This document shows positions 6,158 to 13,901 of a DNA stretch of 19,068 bases, piece after piece. The notes under the pieces were generated by a model. It had not been told where the DNA came from. It searched no databases and saw only the letters and a list, made by a program, of their open reading frames with translations. The position numbers and the translations under genes are program-made. The first letter of the stretch is position 1. Each line of letters opens with the position of its first letter. Origin of the DNA: Ardenticatenaceae bacterium (lineage in GTDB: Bacteria > Chloroflexota > Anaerolineae > Promineifilales > Promineifilaceae). Location of the stretch: NCBI GenBank assembly GCA_020634565.1, contig JACKBN010000032.1, forward strand, positions 1 through 19,068. The letters run 5' to 3'.

Positions 6158-8578
6158 ATGCCAGGGGCACGATTGAGAGAACAGACCGTTCAACTAGATA
6201 TACCTATAGTATTGCCAGATATTAAAGACGCCCGAGATGATTGCGTGGCCCGCCTGGAGCACACGTTAGAAAATCACGGGGGCATCCGGCGGGTCCACGT
6301 TAAACATGAGGCCGATCCCGCCCAACTCTGTTTGCACTATGATCCTAATCTTATCTCGCTGGCGGCTGTGGAGCGCGTAGCGCGGGATGCAGGCAGCCGC
6401 TTCACCGAGCGCTACCGGCATGAGGCCATGCCTATTTCCGGCATGACTAGCGCCGATGCGGCCGTTTCCCTGGCAGACGTGTTGCGTAACGTACCCGGCA
6501 TGTTACACGCCAACGTCAACTATGCTGCCGGTCTGGCTTTTGTGGCCTATGACACCAAGAGTCTCCAACGGCCGTCTATCCACCAAACGCTGCGGCAAAT
6601 GGGCTACCAGCCAACGCCTCGACCGGAAGCGCCGCCTGATGAACGTGAAGCCTATGAAGACCACGGCCGCGCCCCCTCTTTTCTGCCCCAGTGGATGCGA
6701 GAACGCTGGGGGATGATTCTGGTAGCGCTGGCTGGACTTTTCTTTCTCATTGGCTGGCTGGGCGAGACATTTTTCAGCCTCCCAGAAACAATCGCGCTCA
6801 TCTTTTTTATACTTGCTTACATTACCGGTGGCTACGATATTGCCTCCCACGCCATTCCCGGCCTGCTCAAAGGCAAATTCGATACCGACGTGCTCATGCT
6901 GGCTGCCGCTGCCGGGGCGGCCTTGTTGGGTGAATGGGCAGAAGGGGCTTTCCTGTTGTTTCTTTTCAGCTTGGGCCATGCTGGGGAACATTATGCGCTG
7001 GACCGCGCCCGCAACGCGATTAACGCCCTGGGTGAATTGATGCCCAAGACAGCCAGGGTCAAAGTGGGGGATGAGATACAGGAACGGCCGGTTGAAGAGG
7101 TCCAGGTGAATGACGTCGTAGTCGTCCGCCCTGGCGACCGTATTCCCGTAGACGGGGAAATAGTGCGCGGCACCAGTGCCATCGACCAGAGCGCCATCAC
7201 CGGGGAAAGCGTGCCGGTGAACAAGGCGCAAGGGGAGGCAGTTTTTGCCGGAACGATTAACCAGGAAAATTCCCTGGATGTAAAAGTGACCAAACTGGCG
7301 CAGGACAACACCCTCAGCCGCATCACGCAAATGGTCGCCGAGGCGCAGGAACAGCAAAGCCCAACTCAGCAGCTTACCCAGCGCTTTACGGCTAAATTTG
7401 TACCCGCCGTGCTCATTTTTGTAGCTATGATCATTGTGGTGCCGCCCCTGATTGGTTGGATGTCGTGGCAGAACAGCTTCTACCGGGCGATGCTGCTGCT
7501 GGTGGCCGCTTCGCCCTGCGCCATGGCGATTGGTACACCTGCTTCGGTGCTGGCCGGGATCGCCCAGGCAGCGCGCAACGGCGTGCTGATCAAAGGCGGT
7601 GTCCACCTGGAGAATTTGGGGAGCCTGAACGTGATGGCTTTCGACAAGACAGGTACGCTCACCAAAGGCAAGTTCGAAGTGACAGATATGGTACCGTTGA
7701 ATGGAACGAGTACGGACCATCTGCTGCGTCTTGCCGCCGCGGTAGAGCAGCAATCCAACCACCCGCTGGCGCTGGCTGTGGTACGGGCGGCGCAGGTGAA
7801 AGGATTGGATTTGCCGCCGGCCACCGGGCTGGAAAATGTGACCGGGCGCGGCGTAAAAAGTGAAGTGGGTGGTAAGCCGGTGCTCATTGGCTCACTCAGA
7901 CTGTTTCGCGAAACCGACGGGCACGCCCTGGGTGATGAGGTCGTGCAAACGGTTGAGCGGCTGGAAAACGAAGGTAAGACAACAATGGCTGTCAGTGAAG
8001 ACGGCCGTTTCCTCGGCGTTTTAGCTCTGGCCGACACCCCGCGTCCCGGTGTGAAGGAAACCTTGCAAGCCCTGCTAGATCTGGGCGTGAAGAAATTAGT
8101 GATGCTTACCGGCGACAATGACGATGTGGCCCGGCAGATTGGCCAGGAAGTGGGCGTCACCGACGTGCGCGCCGAGCTGCTGCCGGAACAGAAGCTGGAA
8201 GCGATAAAAGAACTTCAGCAGGAGCATGGCGATATTGCCATGGCCGGCGATGGCGTCAACGATGCCCCGGCCCTGGCGACAGCGACGGTAGGCATTGCAA
8301 TGGGTGGTGCAGGCACGGCCGTTGCCCTGGAAACGGCCGATGTCGCTCTCATGGCTGATGATTTGAGTAAGCTACCCTTTGTCGTTGGTCTTAGCCGCGC
8401 CACCCGCTCAATTATTCGTCAAAATCTGGCCATATCGCTGGGAATCATCGGCTTGCTCATTTTTACGTCGGTTTTGGGTGCCGTTGCCCTCAGTGGGGCC
8501 ATCGTCCTGCATGAAGGCAGCACCATCATCGTCGTCCTTAATGCGCTGCGCTTGCTGCGTTATCGAACTGACCTATAA
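6158..8578 (+). CDS. P1B-4-type heavy-metal transporting ATPase
   Basis: The product is an 806-aa inner-membrane pump that exports divalent metal using ATP. Visible motifs are TGES (actuator domain), SPC in the metal-site helix (S452-P453-C454), the phosphorylated D496 in DKTGTLT, HPLALAV (nucleotide-binding HP motif), TGDN and GDGVNDAPA (hinge), and HEGST in the last helix (from H785). SPC together with HEG(G/S)T defines the P1B-4 group, whose members move Co, Zn, Cd or Fe rather than Cu. The N-terminal 150 residues look like two ferredoxin-like HMA repeats, but neither has a CXXC pair; the second reads GMTSADA where GMTCxxC is usual. About seven to eight hydrophobic segments follow. GGAAG about 11 nt before ATG 6158 supports the start. 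A 25-codon ORF with a strong Shine-Dalgarno follows the stop. Confidence 0.93.
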   Translation: MPGARLREQTVQLDIPIVLPDIKDARDDCVARLEHTLENHGGIRRVHVKHEADPAQLCLHYDPNLISLAAVERVARDAGSRFTERYRHEAMPISGMTSADAAVSLADVLRNVPGMLHANVNYAAGLAFVAYDTKSLQRPSIHQTLRQMGYQPTPRPEAPPDEREAYEDHGRAPSFLPQWMRERWGMILVALAGLFFLIGWLGETFFSLPETIALIFFILAYITGGYDIASHAIPGLLKGKFDTDVLMLAAAAGAALLGEWAEGAFLLFLFSLGHAGEHYALDRARNAINALGELMPKTARVKVGDEIQERPVEEVQVNDVVVVRPGDRIPVDGEIVRGTSAIDQSAITGESVPVNKAQGEAVFAGTINQENSLDVKVTKLAQDNTLSRITQMVAEAQEQQSPTQQLTQRFTAKFVPAVLIFVAMIIVVPPLIGWMSWQNSFYRAMLLLVAASPCAMAIGTPASVLAGIAQAARNGVLIKGGVHLENLGSLNVMAFDKTGTLTKGKFEVTDMVPLNGTSTDHLLRLAAAVEQQSNHPLALAVVRAAQVKGLDLPPATGLENVTGRGVKSEVGGKPVLIGSLRLFRETDGHALGDEVVQTVERLENEGKTTMAVSEDGRFLGVLALADTPRPGVKETLQALLDLGVKKLVMLTGDNDDVARQIGQEVGVTDVRAELLPEQKLEAIKELQQEHGDIAMAGDGVNDAPALATATVGIAMGGAGTAVALETADVALMADDLSKLPFVVGLSRATRSIIRQNLAISLGIIGLLIFTSVLGAVALSGAIVLHEGSTIIVVLNALRLLRYRTDL

Positions 8579-8591
8579 GGAGAGAGACAGT

Positions 8592-8669
8592 ATGAGTGCC
8601 TGGAATTGGGCTGGGATTATTGTCGTGTTGGTGGCAGCCACACCTGAGGATCAGATCTATCTATTGTAG
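8592..8669 (+). CDS. Very small ORF after the metal ATPase, possible truncated membrane peptide
   Basis: A strong Shine-Dalgarno (AAGGAGAG, overlapping and following the ATPase stop) precedes ATG 8592. The 25-codon product starts with a hydrophobic stretch (SAWNWAGIIVVLVAA) and then turns polar (TPEDQIYLL) before the stop. The abrupt change suggests that a longer single-helix membrane protein was cut by recombination, but a genuine miniprotein co-translated with the pump is also possible. Confidence 0.4.
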   Translation: MSAWNWAGIIVVLVAATPEDQIYLL

Positions 8670-8765
8670 GAATGATGTCGAGCTGATGGTCTGTGTTCAG
8701 ACTGCGCGGTAAGGTGTTTGTTTGCTCGCAGGTCAATTGATTTTGGTGTCCTTAAGGAGCATTTC

Positions 8766-9527
8766 ATGAACAAGATAAATTTATCCAATAAGTATTTGGA
8801 ACCTATTTACCATTTTATGTCGCGCCTGGGAAAGTTTGAGTGGCGCATCTATGAAGCGCTTATATTGGTTGTGGGTGGTGTTTGGGGCACCATCAATCTA
8901 ACTGACGAAGTGCTTGAAGGCGATACCCACGCGATGGATCGACGGCTGCTTCTTTCGCTGCGAGAAGACGATGATCCCAGCAATGCAAAGGGACCGCGCT
9001 GGTTCGAGGAAATGATGCGAGACTTCACTGCGCTTGGTGGAACCGGCGTTTTGTTTTTGGTAGTAATGGCTATAAGCAGCTATCTGTTCATGCTGGGACA
9101 GCACAAAAACCTGGCAATATTGTTAACGGCCGTTCTGGGCGGTGTGATTCTGAGCTATCTACTCAAGGGGATATTTGATCGACCGCGTCCTGAGTTGATT
9201 ATTGATCCTTCTGCTTACAACAGCGCCAGCTTTCCCAGCGGGCATTCGTTGCTGGCAGCGGCCATCTATCTCACGCTGGGGAGCCTCACAGCCCAAATCC
9301 AGCCCCGCTTGCGCCTTAAGGCGTTGATCATTTTGATTTCGATTTTTGTAATGATTCTTGTCGGCTTTAGCCGCGTTTATTTAGGGGTGCATTGGCCCTC
9401 CGACGTGCTGGCTGGCTGGGCCATTGGCGCTGTTTGGGCGTTACTCTGCTGGCTGGGTTCTCACTGGCTGCAAAAGCGAGAGCAAGAAAAAGCAGACAGC
9501 AATGCCTCGACGGCCGTTCCCGACTAG
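8766..9527 (+). CDS. PAP2-family membrane phosphatase
   Basis: This is a 253-aa integral membrane phosphatase of the type-2 phosphatidic acid phosphatase superfamily, acting on lipid phosphates or polyprenyl pyrophosphates. All three signature motifs are present: K134-x6-R141-P142 (KGIFDRPRP), P157-S-G-H160, and S202-R203-x5-H209-x3-D213 (SRVYLGVHWPSD). H160 and H209 are the expected catalytic pair. Five to six hydrophobic segments surround them. The chosen ATG has AAGGAG at 8754-8759, 6 nt upstream; a longer in-frame start at 8718 lacks one. About 75 soluble residues separate the first helix from the phosphatase core. An undecaprenyl-pyrophosphate phosphatase role is likely by family, but the substrate is not determined by sequence. 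Confidence 0.9.
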   Translation: MNKINLSNKYLEPIYHFMSRLGKFEWRIYEALILVVGGVWGTINLTDEVLEGDTHAMDRRLLLSLREDDDPSNAKGPRWFEEMMRDFTALGGTGVLFLVVMAISSYLFMLGQHKNLAILLTAVLGGVILSYLLKGIFDRPRPELIIDPSAYNSASFPSGHSLLAAAIYLTLGSLTAQIQPRLRLKALIILISIFVMILVGFSRVYLGVHWPSDVLAGWAIGAVWALLCWLGSHWLQKREQEKADSNASTAVPD

Positions 9528-9721
9528 CACCTCGTGGCGTCAAACAATTCGCAGCAGCTTGTTAATCTGGCAACACGCTAACGCCCCAAAAAATGCGCAT
9601 CCAAGTTTGCGCCAGCTTGTATATCCACTTACTGTTTTATGTAATTTTATCAAAACAAACCAGGCAGTTTTCGCCAAGCAGAAACGTTTCAAAATATGAA
9701 AAAACAAGATAGAGTAAACAA

Positions 9722-10117
9722 ATGACACAGCTTTTCTTTAAATTAAGACGGTCTAACACAATATTGTACTGTCGCTACTGGACGGAAACTGTTCACTTCT
9801 ATAAAGAGCAATTGTGCTTTCCGGTTGCTTTTGAGAATGCCTGGTTTGTTGAGTTTCAACTAACCAGCACCAGCTTTTTAAGTATTGCCAATTCGGCGCG
9901 TGCCACAATTGTCGATGTCCAGGGACAGGGCGTAACCTTAACCTGGGAAGTGATGGATTTAGAAAAGACGAAAGAACATCTGGAGATGCTGGGCATAGCA
10001 ACGACACCCATCCAGCGTAAATGGGGAGCTTTGGCATTCTATTGCACCGATCCCGAGGGGCACCGGCTGGAGTTTTGGACACAAGCGAACGGAAAGAGGA
10101 GCAGCCTGGATGAGTGA
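9722..10117 (+). CDS. VOC superfamily (glyoxalase/bleomycin-resistance-like) protein
   Basis: This 131-aa protein has the beta-alpha-beta-beta-beta pattern of the vicinal-oxygen-chelate fold: YWTETVHFYKEQL in the first helix, FVEFQL in the middle, and a final DPEGHRLEFWT strand typical of the family. The two glutamates (in VEFQ and LEFW) suit metal ligands, but the usual first-strand His is not obvious (ILYCRYW), so catalytic function is uncertain. Its last 8 nt overlap the start of the Crp/Fnr gene (ATGAGTGA), which implies translational coupling and a shared transcript. The ribosome binding site is weak. It could bind a small ligand or stress metabolite. A resistance function is not demonstrable from sequence. 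Confidence 0.8.
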   Translation: MTQLFFKLRRSNTILYCRYWTETVHFYKEQLCFPVAFENAWFVEFQLTSTSFLSIANSARATIVDVQGQGVTLTWEVMDLEKTKEHLEMLGIATTPIQRKWGALAFYCTDPEGHRLEFWTQANGKRSSLDE

Positions 10118-10781
10118 CTTTTCCGTACATTCTATGCTGCAACAAATGCCTTATTTTGCACACGTAGCAGAATCCACTCTAAGCCAATTAGCGCAGCAGG
10201 CAGTACACCGTACATTCGCTGCCAATGAGATTATATTCCTGGAGGGCGAGCCGTCTGCGGGATTATGGATTGTAGAAGACGGCCGTGTCAAAGCCTTTAA
10301 ACTCTCCCCCGAGGGCCAGGAATACATCCTGCATATTTTGGGTCCTGGCGACACCTTCAACGACATCGCTGCTCTCGACGGCGCTCCCAATCCCGTCAGC
10401 GCAATGGCCGTGACCGATGTCTCTGCCTGGGTCATTGCCACGGCCGTTTTTTCCCAGGCGCTTCAAGCAGATCATGAAATGGCCCTGGCTATCATACAGG
10501 GGTTGACAGAGCGAATTCGCTTTGCAGCCGGAAGGATGGAAGACCTGGCTCTGCATTCTGTCACGGCTCGCCTGGCTCACTTTTTGCTGGAGCAGAGTGA
10601 AAATCGTTCCCTGAAACATCCGGCCATCACCCGCGCCCTGATCGCCAATCACCTGGCGACAACGCCAGAATCAATCAGCCGCTCCCTTCGTATCCTGGAA
10701 AAAGCCGGTGCCATCCGCTTTGATCGCCACCGCATCATCATTACTGAGCCAGACATCCTTCATGAGCAGGCACAACTTTAA
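10110..10781 (+). CDS. Crp/Fnr-family transcriptional regulator, probably nitrogen-oxide responsive
   Basis: The 223-aa protein has an N-terminal cyclic-nucleotide-binding-type beta barrel (about residues 12-125), a long dimerisation helix (about 128-150) and a C-terminal winged helix. There is not one cysteine in the protein, so it cannot carry the oxygen-sensing 4Fe-4S cluster of FNR; a heme NO sensor of the DNR/NnrR type is the best fit by context. The recognition helix reads PESISRSL, with E187, S190 and R191 in the E-x-x-S-R arrangement that FNR uses to read TTGAT. A perfect TTGAT-N4-ATCAA site lies immediately downstream, 5' of the nitrite reductase gene. It overlaps the VOC gene by 8 nt. 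Autoregulation is not evident, since no similar box was found upstream of 9722. Confidence 0.88.
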   Translation: MSDFSVHSMLQQMPYFAHVAESTLSQLAQQAVHRTFAANEIIFLEGEPSAGLWIVEDGRVKAFKLSPEGQEYILHILGPGDTFNDIAALDGAPNPVSAMAVTDVSAWVIATAVFSQALQADHEMALAIIQGLTERIRFAAGRMEDLALHSVTARLAHFLLEQSENRSLKHPAITRALIANHLATTPESISRSLRILEKAGAIRFDRHRIIITEPDILHEQAQL

Positions 10782-10786
10782 ACCAA

Positions 10787-10802
10787 CTTGATATAGATCA
10801 AG
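10787..10802 (+). promoter_or_regulatory. FNR/DNR-type operator of the nitrite reductase gene
   Basis: CTTGATATAGATCAAG is a 6-bp-arm inverted repeat containing the exact consensus TTGAT-N4-ATCAA. It lies 6 nt after the regulator's stop codon and 119 nt upstream of the nirK-like start, within the intergenic region, and its half-site matches the regulator's E-x-x-S-R recognition helix. Confidence 0.88.
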
Positions 10803-10823
10803 GCCAGCCGCGTTACCCTAGCC

Positions 10824-10829
10824 TATCCT
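10824..10829 (+). promoter_or_regulatory. Candidate -10 element for the class II activated nirK promoter
   Basis: TATCCT matches the -10 consensus at 4 of 6 positions. If the operator centre (10794.5) is placed at -41.5, transcription starts near 10836 and the -10 hexamer falls exactly at 10824-10829. No good -35 element is expected in a class II promoter. Confidence 0.5.
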
Positions 10830-10905
10830 ACGCCTGAGCCAGGCGATTTCTCCATGTCTGGCTGCATCGACCGAACGACTATTTAAAACTAACTGAGGCG
10901 AAAGG

Positions 10906-12765
10906 ATGAGCATACAGACAAATCAAACTTCTGAATTACCCTGGGACAGACGGCCGGTTACAAGCCGTGATCTGGCAATATTTGTGGGCGTTATGATATT
11001 GCTATGTATCGGTGGCGCAGCCTTACTTGCGTTTTCCATTCGAGATCAATCAGGAACAACAGTGGGCGGAACCAATGGAGCGGCCGCTTCTGCTGTGGAC
11101 CAATCAGCCGATGCGAGCGCAATAGCCCTGGGGCAGGACATATTCACAGCCAAATGCACGGCCTGTCACTCTATTGGTGAAGGTGTAAGAGTGGGACCAG
11201 ACCTACAAGGGGTAACCCAACAGCGCGATCCCGACTGGCTGGCACGCTGGATTACGGAGCCAGACGTAATGCTGGCTGAAGGTGACCCGATTGCAACTGA
11301 ACTGTTAGCCGAGCACAACAATGTGCCCATGCCCAACTTGCAGCTAACTTCTGAGGAAGTAGACAACGTGATTGCCTACCTGGCCAACCCAGACGGCACC
11401 TCAGCCCCTACCGTGGTTGAATACAGCCTGCGTACATCATCAGATGAGGCAGGCTTTGTCGGCGTCGGTGGCAATATTAATGGCGTTCTGAATCCGGAAC
11501 TGTCTGCCCATCTAGGCGATACAGTCCGCCTCACTCTCATCAACGATAGTGCCAATACCCATGATCTGAAAATCGACGCGTTTGACGTTTCATCGGGCGA
11601 GCTGACATCAGCAGAAGAATCTGTCACGGTTGAGTTCGTGGCGGATCAACTGGGTATGTTTCATTATTACGCTTCGCTGCCAGGACAGAGAGATGCCGGC
11701 CTGGAAGGGGTGCTGCGGGTAGAAGGAGCCGTTAGCGTTGGTGATGAAGCAGCGTTGGCCCAATCGCTGGCTGATAGTGGTATGGATCATGCCATGAGTC
11801 CTGCTGCTGCAGCTCCAGCAGTTGCCGATGCTGTCTCTATCATTCGCAATCCGGCTGATGTACCGCCGCCTATTACGACCACCGAGCCCCAACATCACGT
11901 CGTTGAATTGACCACAATGGAAGTAGACGGCCAACTGGATGATGGCACCACGTTCCGCTACATGACCTTCAACGGCCAGGTGCCAGGGCCAATGCTGCGT
12001 ATGCGCATCGGTGACACGATGGAAGTGCGCATTAACAATCAAATTGAGAGTATCTTGCCCCATTCAATCGATCTACATGCGGTAACGGGTCCCGGTGGTG
12101 GCGCGGAGTTTACCCAGACGATGGCCGGGGAAGTTTCAGCCTTTAACTTCCGGGCACTGCAGCCAGGACTCTACGTTTATCATTGCGCGACTCCTAGCAT
12201 CGCTCATCACATCTCCAGCGGGATGTACGGTCTGATTTTGGTGGAACCGGAAGAGGGTTTGCCACCAGTAGATCACGAATTTTATGTGATGCAGGGTGAA
12301 ATTTACACCGAGCAGCCGTTTGGCACGGAGGGACATCTTACCTTTAGTCATCAGCAAATGCTCAATGAAACACCGCAATATTATGTGTTTAATGGGGCAG
12401 CCAACGCCCTTACGCTAGATGAGTATGCCATGCGCACCGCGGTTGGCGACAGCGTTCGCATTTATTTCGGCGTCGGTGGGCCAAACAAAATTTCCTCCTT
12501 CCACATGATCGGTGAAATTTTTGACCGGGTTTATCCCATGGCATCTTTAAGTTCGCCACCGCTGGAGGATGTGCAAACGACGATGGTGCCTCCCGGCGGG
12601 GCAACGGTGGTTGAATTTACGATGGATGTGCCGGGCCGGTACATTATGGTCGATCACGCTTTGAGCCGTTTGGAGCGGGGGCTGGTTGGCTTCCTTTATG
12701 CCGAGGGTGAAGAAAACCCTGATATTTTCGGGGCGGAAGGGTTTCCGGAGGAGTCTGGCCACTAA
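10906..12765 (+). CDS. nirK: Membrane-anchored cytochrome c-cupredoxin-copper nitrite reductase fusion
   Basis: The product reduces nitrite to NO outside the membrane. Its parts, in 619 aa, are a cytoplasmic tail, one membrane helix (about 23-44), a class I cytochrome c (heme site C84-TA-C87-H88, probable distal Met142), a cupredoxin-like domain (about 170-275), a linker, and the two-cupredoxin NirK core (about 310-605). The core is of the AniA-like type. Its type 1 copper ligands are H386, C427, H435 and M440. Its type 2 ligands are H391, H426 and H584. D389 and H533 are the catalytic pair. The extra middle domain has lost its own copper site: Ala256, Gln261 and Leu266 stand where Cys, His and Met belong, with only His219 left. 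Heme and NirK on one chain suggests direct electron delivery. GAGG at 10895-10898 supports the start. The gene follows a TTGAT-N4-ATCAA operator. Confidence 0.92.
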   Translation: MSIQTNQTSELPWDRRPVTSRDLAIFVGVMILLCIGGAALLAFSIRDQSGTTVGGTNGAAASAVDQSADASAIALGQDIFTAKCTACHSIGEGVRVGPDLQGVTQQRDPDWLARWITEPDVMLAEGDPIATELLAEHNNVPMPNLQLTSEEVDNVIAYLANPDGTSAPTVVEYSLRTSSDEAGFVGVGGNINGVLNPELSAHLGDTVRLTLINDSANTHDLKIDAFDVSSGELTSAEESVTVEFVADQLGMFHYYASLPGQRDAGLEGVLRVEGAVSVGDEAALAQSLADSGMDHAMSPAAAAPAVADAVSIIRNPADVPPPITTTEPQHHVVELTTMEVDGQLDDGTTFRYMTFNGQVPGPMLRMRIGDTMEVRINNQIESILPHSIDLHAVTGPGGGAEFTQTMAGEVSAFNFRALQPGLYVYHCATPSIAHHISSGMYGLILVEPEEGLPPVDHEFYVMQGEIYTEQPFGTEGHLTFSHQQMLNETPQYYVFNGAANALTLDEYAMRTAVGDSVRIYFGVGGPNKISSFHMIGEIFDRVYPMASLSSPPLEDVQTTMVPPGGATVVEFTMDVPGRYIMVDHALSRLERGLVGFLYAEGEENPDIFGAEGFPEESGH

Positions 12766-12817
12766 ACGGCCGTTCCACGCCAATAGTAGAACTGACCTAA
12801 AAAGATAAACTTCGATA

Positions 12818-12860
12818 CACAGGTGGTGCAGGTTGAGCCAGAATTTCTGCACCATCTGTG
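12818..12860 (+). promoter_or_regulatory. Long hairpin between nirK and the copper-chaperone gene
   Basis: CACAGGTGGTGCAG (12818-12831) and CTGCACCATCTGTG (12847-12860) form a 14-bp stem whose only non-Watson-Crick pair is G-U, with a 15-nt loop. It ends 13 nt before the Shine-Dalgarno of the next gene. No T tract follows, so it is not a standard intrinsic terminator. An mRNA-stabilising or processing stem, a translational control structure or a protein operator could explain it. Confidence 0.6.
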
Positions 12861-12887
12861 GATTTGCCTAACCGGGAAGCGCAAGAC

Positions 12888-13901
12888 ATGAAAAAAAAAC
12901 TGTTGTTGAATGCCCTCTTTTTGCTGCTGATTACGGCTGTTTTTGCAGCCTGCACCCCGGCACAAACGGATGCAGAATCGTTGCGGGTGAGTGGGGCCTG
13001 GGTGCGCCCGGCAGATGTCATGAGCGCCGCGTACCTGCAAATTACCAATAACGGCCGTTCCCTTCAGCAATTGGTTGGTGTAGAGACGACCGTCGCGGAT
13101 AGTGCCGAAATACACAAAACAGAGATGGATGGGGATTTGATGCAAATGCGTCCGGTAGAAGCAGTTGAAATCCCAGCAGGAGAGACGGTGCAGCTAAAGC
13201 CGGGCGGTGAGCATATCATGCTGATCGGTTTATCGGCACCGTTGGTGGCGGGTGATACGATCCTGTTGACCTTGACGTTCGATTCAGGTGCCAGGCTGGA
13301 GGTTGAGGCAATTGTCTCGCTGGAGCCGGTTGAGGGGGCCGACACGTTAACGACGGCATCGTTGTTGGCGGATGCTGAGGGCACCTTTGTGGGGCAAGTT
13401 ACCAATCCGCCGGTAACAGTGCAAGACTTTAGCGCACCCAGTACCCGCCCGGATGTAGCTGCGCTGAGTGATTTAAACGGCCGTTGGCGCGTCATCTTCT
13501 TTGGCTACATGCACTGCCCTGACTTCTGTCCGCTGACCCTGGTCGATTATAAAAATGCCAAAACGGTGTTGGGCGCAGCCGCCAAAGAAGTTGAGTTTGT
13601 TTTTATCAGCGTCGATGCCGATCGAGATACCGTTGCGTTGATGCAGCCCTATCTGGCTAACTTTGACCCGGATTTTGTTGGATTTTCTGCTGACGACAAG
13701 ACGCTGGCCCGCATTCAGCCGGATTATGGCTTTTATTATGAGCGTCGCCTGGACAGTGGCACTGATGCTGTATACACCATTGACCACTCAACACGATCTT
13801 ATCTCTTGGATAGGGAAGGCATACTGCGGGCCACTTTTGCCTACGATACGGATCCGGAACTGATTGCCGGGGCCTTGCAATGGTATCTGGCCCACGAGTA
13901 G
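12888..13901 (+). CDS. Lipoprotein fusion of PCu(A)C copper chaperone and SCO1/SenC domain
   Basis: The product is a 337-aa copper-delivery protein held at the outer face of the membrane. MKKKLLLNALFLLLITAVFA is a signal peptide ending at a lipobox-like Ala-Ala-Cys22. Residues about 35-150 carry the exact PCu(A)C motif H76-x10-M87-x21-H109-x-M111, which binds Cu(I). Residues about 165-337 form a thioredoxin-like SCO domain with C210-PDF-C214-P and the third copper ligand H300. The ATG at 12888 is chosen over one at 12858, because GGGAAG lies 8 nt upstream, the signal peptide begins there, and the earlier start lies within the hairpin. Its placement 122 nt after a copper nitrite reductase suggests that it matures that enzyme's copper sites or the CuA site of a terminal oxidase encoded elsewhere. 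SCO proteins can also act as thiol reductases. Confidence 0.9.
   Translation: MKKKLLLNALFLLLITAVFAACTPAQTDAESLRVSGAWVRPADVMSAAYLQITNNGRSLQQLVGVETTVADSAEIHKTEMDGDLMQMRPVEAVEIPAGETVQLKPGGEHIMLIGLSAPLVAGDTILLTLTFDSGARLEVEAIVSLEPVEGADTLTTASLLADAEGTFVGQVTNPPVTVQDFSAPSTRPDVAALSDLNGRWRVIFFGYMHCPDFCPLTLVDYKNAKTVLGAAAKEVEFVFISVDADRDTVALMQPYLANFDPDFVGFSADDKTLARIQPDYGFYYERRLDSGTDAVYTIDHSTRSYLLDREGILRATFAYDTDPELIAGALQWYLAHE

Noticed and set aside
6503..7762. 419-codon minus-strand open frame opposite the metal ATPase
   Set aside because: It is a shadow of a gene with complete P-type ATPase motifs. Its composition follows from codon bias of the sense gene.
9528..9600. Sequence resembling an integron attC site after the PAP2 gene (AACAATTCG, then GCTAACGCC)
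   Set aside because: The arms do not give the required RYYYAAC and GTTRRRY boxes in the right orientation and spacing.
9640..9660. Possible second FNR-type box upstream of the VOC gene (a TTTTATCAA half-site)
   Set aside because: Only one half-site matches; the partner half agrees at 2 of 5 positions.
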